DNA from: Ardenticatenaceae bacterium
GTDB taxonomy: Bacteria > Chloroflexota > Anaerolineae > Promineifilales > Promineifilaceae
NCBI GenBank assembly: GCA_020634215.1
Contig: JACKCD010000031.1
Coordinates: 1 to 64,000, forward strand
DNA: 64,000 nucleotides
Direction: 5' to 3'
The notes below the pieces were generated by a model. The model was not told the origin of the DNA. It ran no database searches and was given only the letters and a program-made list of their open reading frames with translations. The stretch's first letter is position 1. Each line of letters begins with the position of its first letter. The position numbers were made by a program, and so were the translations under genes. Shown piece after piece: positions 8,534 to 17,270 of this stretch.

Positions 8534-11500
8534 TTAGGGAAGTTCACCAACCTTTTCTGCGGGATACCAATGCCCGCTGACAGGATGAATGGCGGCCGGC
8601 CATATTTCATAACGAGTAACTACACCGGCCTCATTACGGACAAAGACAAAAATTGAACCATCACCTGCCATAACAAATTCGTTATCAGAGAGAGGAATAA
8701 GTTTATCAGATGTTCCAGTTTGCAACGTATCAAGATATAACGTTCCGTCCTCAACATGGACAACAATGTCAAATTCCCAAGGCCCTTCTAGATAGACCCC
8801 TTCGTAATCCCGCAAAATATCTACATCAACCGTGACTGCCCCTGATTCGATGAGGAGGGTATACCCCCCCTCGCCGTCATCGAGAAAACTGCGGGCTTCA
8901 ATACGATATTGCCCGTCTTCCGGCAGCAGGACAGCATTGAGAAAGGCATCAGAAAGGCGAGTGCCATCTGTTGTAAGATCATCATCTCCCATTGCCAGTT
9001 TGGTACTGTCAGGGGCAATGACAAAAAGAAAGGGATCGAGAACACCGGCGGCCCGCCGGCCGTCAAACGGAATGGTGGGATCGTTGGCCGGGTTATCGGC
9101 TACCATCCGCAGCGTCAGCAATTCACCGGCTTTACCATCGTAGGTCCACACGTCAAAATCATTGGCAACCAGCTCCCCCCGATTCTCACCAAGCTGGGCT
9201 ACCCGGGTGGGGCGCGGCGGCTGAGCGGGCAGTTGGAAGGCTGGTTGAGGGGCTTCGGCTGTTTCCTGCGTGGGGATGACCAGGGTTTGGAGGGAGTGAC
9301 GAACGGCCGTTAACAGCCCCGCCGTCGTCTCCCCGGCCACCCCATCCACACACAGCGGCTCAATCTGGAAAGTCCGCCGCTCCAAACAGGTCAGTTCACG
9401 CAGCTCCCGGTTCGCGGCCAACCAATCCATCAGCTCCATGGGCGATGGGTCGGCCAACTGCCATTTCAAAATCGAACCATCTGGTTCAGAAGTAAGAGCC
9501 GTCTGACCGCTTGGGTGAATTGCCACCTGGTTAGTGTTTTCGTTAACAATACCAAATGGGGTATAGGTATTGCTTATCCTATGCTGCCGAATCGGATCCC
9601 CCGTCGCTACATCCCATAGAATCAGTGCTTTTCCGCCATCGCTTGTCAAAGCACGCCGTCCGTCTGAACTCATTGCCGCATCCGTAGCAAAATCACGATG
9701 CCCTACGAAGCTACGGATCGCTTGACCCGTTTGCAAATCCCACAACAACACCCTGTCATATGCACCAACCGTCAGAATCGTGCGTCCATCTGAGCCGACA
9801 GCCATACGACTAATGAGTTGATCTTCCATGCTATATTGCGTTGTAAAAGGAGAACCAACACCACCGTGAAAACCCGTCAGGCGCATCAATTGTTCACCGC
9901 TTTTGACATCCCAAATAAGAACAGTATTGTCGGCACTAGCCGCCAGCACGTGCTGATCATCCACTGTAAAAGCAACATCGGTCATCCTTATTGGTGTCAT
10001 TGCTCCCGTGAACCGCCTTAAGGCCAAACCGGACTGCAGATGCCAATAAACGACCTGTCCTGCTTGGGTCGCCACAGCCGCATATTTACCGTCGCTACTT
10101 ACGGCTAAGGCAACAGCACTACTATTATTCTCCACATACTCTCGCACCGGTTTCCCTGTTTGCAAATCCCACAAAATAAGCTTGCCACCGCGATCACCGG
10201 AAAGCAGTTGGGTATCATCGGGCAGAAAGGCAACCGTAAGTACAGGATCTTCATGTCCCACTAGCTGCTGCAGCGATTCTCCAGTCTGATAATCCCACAC
10301 AATCAGGGTGTTGTCCTGGGGTAAATGCGCCTCACCTGCTCCCGCAGCAGATACCGCAATCGTGCCATCATGGCTGATTGCCAGACCGTTGATAGGTGCT
10401 TGATGCTTGCCCGGCCAATGCTCAAGCAGCCAGTTTGAGTCAAGATCTAAAATATAAGTAGAGCCACTAGGGGCAGCGGCTACCGCTTGGCGGTTGTTCA
10501 AAAATTTGATGCCCCCAGCATCATTGGCGTAGTATCCGGCAAAGCGGTGAATGATTTCGCCGCTGTCCAGATCCCACCAGATGATGGTATGGTCAAGGCT
10601 GGTGGAGAGGGCGGTGCGCCCATCAGGGCTAAAGGCCACCCGAATCACAATGCCTTCATGACCATCCAGCCGTTTGAGCATTTCCCCGGTTTCCAAATCC
10701 CACAGCCGCACGCTGCCATCGGCCGAACCGCTGAGACCCAAACGGCCGTTGGGGCTCACATCCACCCCATTCACCGAACGCGCCAGTCCCTCAAAGAAAT
10801 GAATCGGTTCCCCCGTCTCCAAATTCCACAGTACCAGTGGGTATGGGTTAGTGCGATTCTGTGAACCAACTCCGGCCAGAGCCTTGGTGCCATCGGGCGT
10901 GATCGCCATGTTACGAATCCCTTCCCAATTTCCTCCTTCTTCGCTGCCAAAGCGGCGCACAATTTCGCCAGTTGCCATATCCCACACAACAATATCGGCT
11001 GGAGCGCGGCCATCTTCGGTAGAAATGATATAACGGCCGTTTGGATGAAAGCCCACATAGCTCACCGCCTCGATATGCCCCACAAACCGCCGCACCAGCG
11101 CACCAGCCGTCAAACCCCACAACACAACCTCCCCATTATTTAACCCTAATAACAGCCGCTGCCCGTCGGCATCAAAGGCGATGGCATTAACCCCAGCAAA
11201 CCCTTCCAGTTGTTGCCGTTGCTCACCGGAAACAGTATCAAAAAGGGAAACAACCCCGTCGGGGCTGCCCACGGCAATGGTTTGACCATCGGGGCTAACG
11301 GCCACCACCCCTGTCGTGGCGGTTGGCAGCTCCTTTTTCAGCCCCGGCGCATAGGCAATGTCCAGCAGCGTTTGCCATGATTGCAGCGGTGGGTCGGGAA
11401 CTTTGTTGGCGGCTAAGGCCAACAGCAAGGCCAACTGCTGATCATTGGCTTCCAAAGCCTGCCGTGCATTGGCCGCCAGCGACAGGCTATAGGCTTGCAC

Positions 11501-12697
11501 CGCTTCTTGGGCGCTGGCCTGGGCCAAATCACGCTGGCTGCTGGCCTCTTGCTCCGCCTGGGCGCGGGTAATGGCTTCGGCCTGGGCGGTGGCCTGGGCA
11601 GCCTGGGCTTCCACAGCGGCGGCCACGGCGTTGGCCTCTGCCGTTGCCCGCTGGTCGGCCTCTGCCACCGCTTCCTGCTCACGGGCAGCAGCCAGGTTGG
11701 CATTTTGGTTCGATTGACGGCTAAAGCCAAAAGCGGCCACGGCCAACAGGACGGCCAGCAGTGCCGCTACCCCTAGATAGACGGCGCGTTGACGCAAGCG
11801 GCCAGCCGCTGCCACCTGCTCCTCGGCCCGCTGCCGCTCCGTTTCCGCCAACTGCTGCGCCGTTTGCAGTTCCCGCTGACGGCGGGCTTCTTCCTCAGCC
11901 TGCCGCGCCTCCCGCGCCGCAATGCTGGCCTGCAAAAAGGTGCGTTCCCCCGGTGTCAAGACCACGCTGCTATCGCTGACCCAATCCTCAAATTGGACAA
12001 GGCGGGAGCCACGCAGCAGATAGCTGGCATCTTGTTGGGCTTGTTCCCATTCCTGCGCCCCATGCGCCAGCAACCGCTGCATCCCTACGTCATGACGGCT
12101 CTCGGCCAGCCAGTCGCGCAGTCGCGGCCATTCGCGCAGCAGGGCTTCATGCGCCACTTCCACCGTTGGTTCACGGCTGGCGGGGTCATGGTCGAAGGTG
12201 AGGAGGCGAAAACGGCCGTAAAGATCGAGGAGATTGGAGATTGGAGATTGGAGATCTCCCCCCTGCTCCCCTGCTCCTCCGCTCCCCTGTTCCCCTGCTA
12301 ATGCCAGCAGTTCCGATTGCAGCACTCGTCGCCGTGTATCTTCAACTCCCTCGCCCAATGTCACCAGCCGCAAAAAAAGCTGGCGGGCAAGCTGTCGATC
12401 GGGTTCATCAAGCGCCGTAAAAATTTCCTCGGCACGACGACCCAATGCCCCTAACACGCCGCCAATGTCGTCATAGGTGGCTTTGGTCAACCGATTGCCA
12501 TTGCGCCGCTCAAACAGTTCCGTCAGGGCGTATTGCAGCAGGGGCAGCGAGCCGGGCTGATCCTGAATGTCGGCGACAATGGTGGAAACGAGGCCGGGTT
12601 CAAAGTGGCAGCCAACCGCCTGGGCTGGCTGCACAATGGCCTGCTCGATTTCAGCGGCACTGAGCGGCAGCACCAGTTCGGTTTGCTGCTGGAGCAA
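8534..12697 (-). CDS. nSTAND/WD40 signalling protein, C-terminal part of a broken giant gene
   Basis: The open frame encodes about 1387 residues, and the same frame stays open upstream to 12784 without an ATG. It begins in the C-terminal half of an nSTAND1 NTPase (SLPLLQYALTELFERR; GGVLGALGRRAEEIF). Then follow a Gln/Glu-rich coiled coil, one transmembrane helix (LGVAALLAVLLAVAAFGF, about residue 310), an Ala/Gln-rich coiled coil, and roughly 14 WD40 blades (repeated LWDLETGE-type ends). A PPC-like beta domain ends the protein. Such proteins couple an ATPase switch to a propeller that senses partners. The N-terminal P-loop, kinase and DNA-binding parts are encoded upstream but out of frame (see the pseudogene entry). 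The body carries no stop over more than 4 kb, so the break is recent or an assembly artefact. Confidence 0.75.
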   Translation of the reverse strand: MLQQQTELVLPLSAAEIEQAIVQPAQAVGCHFEPGLVSTIVADIQDQPGSLPLLQYALTELFERRNGNRLTKATYDDIGGVLGALGRRAEEIFTALDEPDRQLARQLFLRLVTLGEGVEDTRRRVLQSELLALAGEQGSGGAGEQGGDLQSPISNLLDLYGRFRLLTFDHDPASREPTVEVAHEALLREWPRLRDWLAESRHDVGMQRLLAHGAQEWEQAQQDASYLLRGSRLVQFEDWVSDSSVVLTPGERTFLQASIAAREARQAEEEARRQRELQTAQQLAETERQRAEEQVAAAGRLRQRAVYLGVAALLAVLLAVAAFGFSRQSNQNANLAAAREQEAVAEADQRATAEANAVAAAVEAQAAQATAQAEAITRAQAEQEASSQRDLAQASAQEAVQAYSLSLAANARQALEANDQQLALLLALAANKVPDPPLQSWQTLLDIAYAPGLKKELPTATTGVVAVSPDGQTIAVGSPDGVVSLFDTVSGEQRQQLEGFAGVNAIAFDADGQRLLLGLNNGEVVLWGLTAGALVRRFVGHIEAVSYVGFHPNGRYIISTEDGRAPADIVVWDMATGEIVRRFGSEEGGNWEGIRNMAITPDGTKALAGVGSQNRTNPYPLVLWNLETGEPIHFFEGLARSVNGVDVSPNGRLGLSGSADGSVRLWDLETGEMLKRLDGHEGIVIRVAFSPDGRTALSTSLDHTIIWWDLDSGEIIHRFAGYYANDAGGIKFLNNRQAVAAAPSGSTYILDLDSNWLLEHWPGKHQAPINGLAISHDGTIAVSAAGAGEAHLPQDNTLIVWDYQTGESLQQLVGHEDPVLTVAFLPDDTQLLSGDRGGKLILWDLQTGKPVREYVENNSSAVALAVSSDGKYAAVATQAGQVVYWHLQSGLALRRFTGAMTPIRMTDVAFTVDDQHVLAASADNTVLIWDVKSGEQLMRLTGFHGGVGSPFTTQYSMEDQLISRMAVGSDGRTILTVGAYDRVLLWDLQTGQAIRSFVGHRDFATDAAMSSDGRRALTSDGGKALILWDVATGDPIRQHRISNTYTPFGIVNENTNQVAIHPSGQTALTSEPDGSILKWQLADPSPMELMDWLAANRELRELTCLERRTFQIEPLCVDGVAGETTAGLLTAVRHSLQTLVIPTQETAEAPQPAFQLPAQPPRPTRVAQLGENRGELVANDFDVWTYDGKAGELLTLRMVADNPANDPTIPFDGRRAAGVLDPFLFVIAPDSTKLAMGDDDLTTDGTRLSDAFLNAVLLPEDGQYRIEARSFLDDGEGGYTLLIESGAVTVDVDILRDYEGVYLEGPWEFDIVVHVEDGTLYLDTLQTGTSDKLIPLSDNEFVMAGDGSIFVFVRNEAGVVTRYEIWPAAIHPVSGHWYPAEKVGELP
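12228..12299. repeat. Two short tandem repeats inside the WD40 gene
   Basis: GGAGATT-type units (12228-12256) run directly into CTGCTCCCCTGCTCC-type units (12255-12299). On the coding strand they are read in frame as GSGGAGEQGGDLQSPISN, a low-complexity linker between two nSTAND helices. The first family recurs at 31652-31692, also inside a gene, and the second at 56326-56350 between genes. Confidence 0.8.
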
Positions 12698-14218
12698 GCG
12701 ACCAAGCTGTTCGTGCTGTAACGGCCGATCATAAAAGTCGGCGCGGAGGGTGATGATGAGGTGGAGGGGGGTGGCAACGGCAAATTAATAACCCGCCAAG
12801 AAATTCACCCCTCGCCGCCGCTCATCCCGGTCAGCGTAACGGGCTCCTCAAACTGGTCAATCAGCAACGTTCACCCCTTCAGGCAAAATCCGCCGCACGG
12901 CCTGCAAAATTCCTCGTTCCCCCTGCTGCATTTGCTCAGCAGGCCTGAACGGCAAGTTGACCGCCACCCGCAGCAATGTTCCAACTCTTCCAGCGGATGC
13001 GTTCCAGGCAACATATCCACCATAGACCAATCCGGTGACCAGGAACGCAACTCCGGCACGCACCGGTAAGCATGACCCAACTTTGACCACGCTTGATTTG
13101 CCGCTTCTACCGCTGAGTCAACTACGTAAAAAGCGGTTGGAGGCAAGACCTGCCAGGGGTTCCCGCCCTGGCAGGCCACTGGAGGAAGATGACCGACGCG
13201 CTGACAGGCGCACTGCTGGCGATTGACGACCAAAGAAATCGGCGGCGTCCGCCCTCTTGAAGGCGTGCAGCCCGCGCTTTGTAGGGGTTGCGTAAGGTGG
13301 CATCAAAGGGAAGGACGATGGGGTGGTGGTCGGTGGTTGGGCGGCGAACGGCCGTTTGCAACGCCTGGACAAAATCAGCTACCGTACCATAGCGATTGGT
13401 TGGCTGTTTGGCAGTGGCTTGTTGGATGACCTGATTAACGGCAGATTTAAACGACTCCGGGCGCAGTTCGCCCGTGGGCAATGGGTCGTTGAGATGTTTT
13501 GAATCAACGTCGCCAGCGGTCGTCATAAAAGAGTTGCCCTGTCAGCTGATACAACAGCACGCCAAAGCTGTAGATGTCCTTTGCGGCGTGGCCGCTTCGT
13601 TCCGCACCTGCTGCTCGGCGAAATGGAGGTCGGTGGAACACGATCTTTTCCGGGCCACTGTCTATATCCAACGTTGCGGGCAATGCCAAAATCAGACAGA
13701 TGAAGCGTTTGTCGGCTTCGTCAAGCAAATGTTGGCCGCTTTCCGTCACGATGCACCACCCGTGTGCGTGCTGCAGCAATGCCACGCCAATCTGTTCCAC
13801 CAGCTGGGGCTGGCTCCAGCCAGCCGCCCGCATTCAACCGCTGCTGTAATGCCCCCCCGCAACGCATGACCAGAAACGCTCTTGGGTTCGCGCCCAAAAA
13901 TCGTAAAGAGGAACGATGTAGGGATGTTCGAGCCGGGCAATGGTTTGGGCTTCGCTTTCAAGCGGCGGATGAAAGCAAGTTCGTGCTGTAGTGGGGGTGG
14001 ATGCTTTTGATGGCGACTTCGCGGTTAGCGGCGAATTTGCCCGCGATAAACCACGCCAAGCTGCCCGCACCAATCTCCCTCGCGCAGTTGGTAGCCGCAC
14101 GCCATCCCCATCAGCGACCCACCCGCATAAAATCCCCGCCTGCCGCTTCCACCAGCAGCCAGATCTCGGACGAGGGTTCGGCCGCCCGGCTCCGGTCTGC
14201 ATCATTTGCACGCCAGGA
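12698..14218 (-). pseudogene. Frameshifted kinase and nSTAND P-loop region
   Basis: Pieces of two well-known domains appear in order but in changing frames on the - strand. After the SARP part come LESEAQTIARLEHPYIVPLYDFW (first 20 residues typical of a bacterial Ser/Thr kinase N-lobe), then DIYSFGVLLYQLTGQL (kinase C-lobe). Near 13,100 follows a P-loop-like SGRSGKSSVVKVG, then DMLPGTHPLEELE, then GERGILQAVRRILPEG, and LLIDQFEEP just upstream of an in-frame TAA at 12785-12787. At least five frame changes are needed to join them. The ancestral gene was SARP-kinase-nSTAND-WD40 (8534-14896, about 2,100 codons). Either it is decaying or the sequence here has clustered indel errors. Neighbouring genes show no such damage. 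Confidence 0.75.
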
Positions 14219-14896
14219 TCATATTGTGCCAATGCTGCTGCGCTTACCGCTGCGTGCCAGCGTTTCAATCATCTGCCGGTGGGCCGATTCACGCAAATGA
14301 TCAATGGCAAGCTGCCGACGGGCGTGGGCTTCGGCCTCGGCAAAACGCCCCTCAGCCAAATGCCAGTCGGCCAGTTGATAGAGCGTTTCCAATGCTTGCC
14401 GCCGTACTTCTTCACGCCGCGCCGCCAGCCATTCTTCAAAGGGGTTGCTGTCGAACAAATAAAAACCGGCACATAAGTCGTTTTGGTAGTGGGAAACGGC
14501 CGTTTCCCATTCCACCATTGCCCCACCCTTCTTTGACACCATTGCCACAAACTGCTCCAAATCCGACACCCAGGGAAAGTGTGGGTTTAGCTGCACTGTC
14601 TGCCGGTCGGCCAGCACAAAGGGAATTTCACCGTCGGTCTGCTCAATGGCTGGCACCACTTGCCGCAGTTGGTAGAGCGTCTGGCGCAGGTTGGTTTGCG
14701 CTGAACGGTGCAGTACGTCGGGCCACAGCAGCGTCATCAGGGCTTCCCGCTGGTGCGGCTGCGGCCCGTGGAAAGCGGCTTCGGTTGTCAGGTAAATGAG
14801 CAGGGCTTGGGTTTTATTAGAGCGGAAGGCGGGTAACGGCCGTTTGTCCCACGTACCAGCAAACGCACCCAGCACCGTCAGCAAAAGGGTGGACAT
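14219..14896 (-). CDS. SARP-type DNA-binding/BTAD fragment, N-terminus of the broken giant gene
   Basis: About 225 residues from ATG 14896. An OmpR-like winged-helix domain comes first (LLTVLGAFAGTW, FRSNKTQALLIYL, REALMTLLWPD, NLRQTLYQLRQVV). A BTAD tetratricopeptide-like domain follows (EEWLAARREEVRRQALETL, HLAEGRFAEAEAHARRQL). This is the architecture of SARP/AfsR-type regulators. The frame ends at 14219, where family members would continue; the continuation (ALAQYDPGVQMMQ) is found in another frame. In its intact form the protein would have been a DNA-binding, kinase-linked STAND sensor. Heptamer direct repeats with an 11-bp step lie in the divergent upstream region, as expected for a SARP operator. 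Confidence 0.75.
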   Translation of the reverse strand: MSTLLLTVLGAFAGTWDKRPLPAFRSNKTQALLIYLTTEAAFHGPQPHQREALMTLLWPDVLHRSAQTNLRQTLYQLRQVVPAIEQTDGEIPFVLADRQTVQLNPHFPWVSDLEQFVAMVSKKGGAMVEWETAVSHYQNDLCAGFYLFDSNPFEEWLAARREEVRRQALETLYQLADWHLAEGRFAEAEAHARRQLAIDHLRESAHRQMIETLARSGKRSSIGTI

Positions 14897-15235
14897 CAAG
14901 CAACTCCTTCGAAAATAGGACACGGACGAACACGGATGAACATGCTTTCGCTTTTCATTCATCGTGGTCAGCTAGTCAGTGTCATCTCCTGTGCGGCAGG
15001 CCGTTTGTTGGTGGAGAAGGCTGGCAACCTGCTTGAGTAGCAAAATCGGACGAGTACCCCCATCATACCACAGCGATCACGTTTTTCTACCCGTTTTTGA
15101 CCCAATTTATCCATGATCACGCTTTGATCACGCAAAACAACGCGCCGATCACAGCCACATCACCAGCCGCTGACGGCCTAACGGCAGACTGCAAGCATAT
15201 CACCGCCCACAAGGCGAACAGGAGTGCAAGCAGTC
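14897..15235. other. Divergent intergenic region between the SARP gene and the lipoprotein gene
   Basis: 339 bases without a gene. Next to the SARP start lies a CGGACGAACACGGATGAACA short repeat (14916-14942). The half nearer the lipoprotein gene holds four GATCAC sites, described separately. No clear -35/-10 pair was seen for either gene. Confidence 0.7.
15075..15153 (+). promoter_or_regulatory. GATCACG direct repeats, possible SARP operator
   Basis: GATCACG occurs at 15075-15081, 15115-15121 and 15126-15132, and GATCACA at 15147-15153. The steps are 40, 11 and 21 bases, close to whole helical turns. Known SARP regulators bind heptamer direct repeats spaced 11 or 22 bp, so this is a reasonable candidate site for the adjacent SARP-type gene or for control of the lipoprotein gene. 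The link is inference. Confidence 0.4.
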
Positions 15236-16090
15236 ATGAAACGGTTTTTTATCAAACAAGTGGTTATTTTGCTAATAGTAGTCTGGATGATTGGGTGTGG
15301 GGGGCGGGAAACGGCCGTTTCAGAAATACAGTCCACACTGGATAAAGCATTGGCTTCCCCTTACGAAAGCGCAATTAGCCAAGTAACGGTACAAATCACG
15401 ATGATCTTTGAAGATCTGCAAGAAACAACGGCAACGGGAGACGGTGAGACTGTTCTCCAAATTAGCCAAACAGTGGCTTATGGCTTGGGAACCTTGCTAA
15501 CAAGCAATGAACATATTCTGCTTATCACCCACGATCACTGGCCGCATGGCGTGCCAGCCACAGTGCAATTTTTTCACACAACTGGCTCATTCTTGCTGGA
15601 AATGAGCGGTGAATCGCTGTATCAACACCTGCTTTTCCGCGATAGTGGCACGCTGATTTTAGAAGCTCCCACCGCCTTAACCACACTGGTTCCTGCGGCC
15701 ACGATGACCATTGATACGGCTCAACTACAGGTGGGTGATACGGTAGAGGTTATCCAACGCACCCAGGAAGACAGACAAAAAACAGTCGTCACCTCTGCCC
15801 AAATCCTCAGTATTGACACCCAAAACCGGGTACCCTTGCTGACCTTACGCAGCCAAGATGGTTCGTCGGTTGAACCGGGCGATTCGGGGGGTGGGGTGTG
15901 GAAAAACGGCCGTTTTGTGGGCAATATGTGGTTCACCGTCCGCTATGAACAAGAACAGGCCAACCAAACACGGCTCGTTAGCACCGACCTGAGCCAGGCG
16001 GCCGGTTTCACCAATCTTGTTATCGAGTTAAGCACCATTGCCGTAGAGGCAAAAGAGGCGCCCGCCTTGACCCCTGATACCGCATCCTAG
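15236..16090 (+). CDS. Trypsin-like serine protease-like lipoprotein
   Basis: 284 residues. A hydrophobic N-terminus (VVILLIVVWMIGCGG) carries a lipobox with Cys at about residue 22, so the protein is exported and lipid-anchored. The motif PGDSGGGVW near residue 220 matches the serine-nucleophile region of S1 peptidases, and ITHDHW earlier may hold the His. The Asp of the triad was not located. ATG 15236 is chosen over GTG 15224 because AGGAG lies 12 bases before the ATG but directly abuts the GTG. The gene stands alone on the + strand and diverges from the SARP gene. It could be an inactive protease fold, because only the Ser and a possible His are visible. Confidence 0.6.
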   Translation: MKRFFIKQVVILLIVVWMIGCGGRETAVSEIQSTLDKALASPYESAISQVTVQITMIFEDLQETTATGDGETVLQISQTVAYGLGTLLTSNEHILLITHDHWPHGVPATVQFFHTTGSFLLEMSGESLYQHLLFRDSGTLILEAPTALTTLVPAATMTIDTAQLQVGDTVEVIQRTQEDRQKTVVTSAQILSIDTQNRVPLLTLRSQDGSSVEPGDSGGGVWKNGRFVGNMWFTVRYEQEQANQTRLVSTDLSQAAGFTNLVIELSTIAVEAKEAPALTPDTAS

Positions 16091-16099
16091 GAGCCTGTC

Positions 16100-16197
16100 G
16101 GAAAAAGAAAATGACATCTCCGACAAACTGCCAGGTTGAACTGGTTGAATATAACGGCCGTTTTTCCCCCTCGCACCCGTCGTCCGTCGTCTACACC
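16100..16197. repeat. Intergenic hairpin, palindrome copy and CCGTCGT short repeat
   Basis: TGTCGGA and TCCGACA form a hairpin just after the lipoprotein gene, and the phrase CCTGTCGGAAAAAGAA recurs in near-identical form at 34482 after another gene. Then come the palindrome at 16153 and CGTCGTCCGTCGTC (16181-16196), a family also at 27213-27246 and 56385-56405. The last bases overlap the end of the convergent oxidoreductase gene. Confidence 0.6.
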
Positions 16198-17180
16198 CCC
16201 ACCACCTGCCCCGTCCGCGCCGACTCATACAGCGCCAGCACCGTTTTGACGTGGTTGCGCGTTTCTGCCAGCGTTAAATAGCTCGGCTGCCCATGCAAAA
16301 TCGCGTCGTGCATGTCTTCAACTTCACCCAGATAGAGATATTCATCTGGAACAGGGATTTCCACAGGGTCATCGCTGTCGGGGCCGAAGAAGAGAAGCTG
16401 GCGGCGCGGGTTGTCGAGGGCGGTGAAGGGGCGGGTGAGAGACAAACGGCCGTTTGTCCCCACCACCTCCGCCATCGTGTAGTATGGCGTGCGAAACGAC
16501 GACGCAATTTGCCCCAGCCGCCCCCCGCTGTAAACAAGCTGCCCATTAAACAGCTCATCCACTCCACTTTCGCCCAGCCATTGGCTGCCAAACACCTGCT
16601 GCGGCGGGCCACCCATCACATATTGGGCAAAGCTCACCGGATACACACCTACATCCCACAGCGAACCACCGCCAAGGTCGGGTGCCAGGCGAATGTTGTT
16701 GCGGCTGCCCATGGCAAAGTTGAAGGTGGCGCGAACGGAAAGGAGGTCGCCTAAACGGCCGTTTTGCACCCACTCCCCCACCAGCTTTGTTTGTGGATGA
16801 TGGCGATACATAAACGCCTCCGCCAGCACCCGCCCCGTCTCGTTCGCTGCGGCAATCATCGCGTCCACTTCCACCAGCGACGTTGCCAGCGGCTTCTCGC
16901 ACAGCACATGCTTGCCATGCCGCAGCGCATAAATCGTCCATTCAGCGTGGAGCGTGTTGGGCAAGCTAATATAAACCGCGTCTACCCCGTCTGATTGCAG
17001 CATCGCCTCATAGCTGCCAAACGCCTGCGGAATCTCCCACTCCGCCGCATACGCCTGCGCTGCCGCCAAATCACGGCTGGCAACCGCCACCAACTCCGCA
17101 CGCGGCGACTGCCGCAATGCCGGAATGACCCGCCGGTTAATCCGCGCTGTTGAAACCAAACCCCATCTGATTGTGTTCAC
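16191..17180 (-). CDS. Gfo/Idh/MocA-family NAD(P)-dependent oxidoreductase
   Basis: 329 residues, soluble. The Rossmann domain starts WGLVSTARINRRVIPAL and includes the family signature EKPLATSLVEVDAMI (Glu-Lys-Pro). The C-terminal alpha/beta domain contains DLGGGSLWDVGVYPVSF, in which the Gly-rich stretch and the Asp lie by the substrate pocket. Family members oxidise or isomerise sugars and inositols. The closest flavour here is the D-xylose/glucose-fructose dehydrogenase-like group, but substrate assignment is not possible. The start is GTG, supported by AGAGG six bases before it. It is transcribed convergently with the lipoprotein gene and separated from the CopC-CopD gene by a tandem-repeat hairpin, so it is probably a separate transcript. 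Confidence 0.85.
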   Translation of the reverse strand: MNTIRWGLVSTARINRRVIPALRQSPRAELVAVASRDLAAAQAYAAEWEIPQAFGSYEAMLQSDGVDAVYISLPNTLHAEWTIYALRHGKHVLCEKPLATSLVEVDAMIAAANETGRVLAEAFMYRHHPQTKLVGEWVQNGRLGDLLSVRATFNFAMGSRNNIRLAPDLGGGSLWDVGVYPVSFAQYVMGGPPQQVFGSQWLGESGVDELFNGQLVYSGGRLGQIASSFRTPYYTMAEVVGTNGRLSLTRPFTALDNPRRQLLFFGPDSDDPVEIPVPDEYLYLGEVEDMHDAILHGQPSYLTLAETRNHVKTVLALYESARTGQVVGV

Positions 17181-17192
17181 TGTTGCCTCTTT

Positions 17193-17270
17193 TCAGTAAT
17201 CAGTTATCAGTGACCAGTAATCAGTATGGAGGCTACTGATTACCGATTACCGATTACTGATCACCGTTAT
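17193..17270. repeat. TAATCAGTAATC-type short repeat forming a long hairpin
   Basis: Units of CAGTAATCAGTTATCAGTGAC on one side face TACTGATTACCGATTACCG on the other around TGGAGGC, giving an imperfect stem of about 30 bp. The repeat ends within the stop region of the CopC-CopD gene. Related copies are at 19539-19610 and 43306-43379. Confidence 0.8.

Noticed and set aside
12697..14218. Programmed frameshifting in the SARP-kinase-nSTAND gene
   Set aside because: At least five shifts in both directions without slippery sites are needed, which fits decay or sequence error better.
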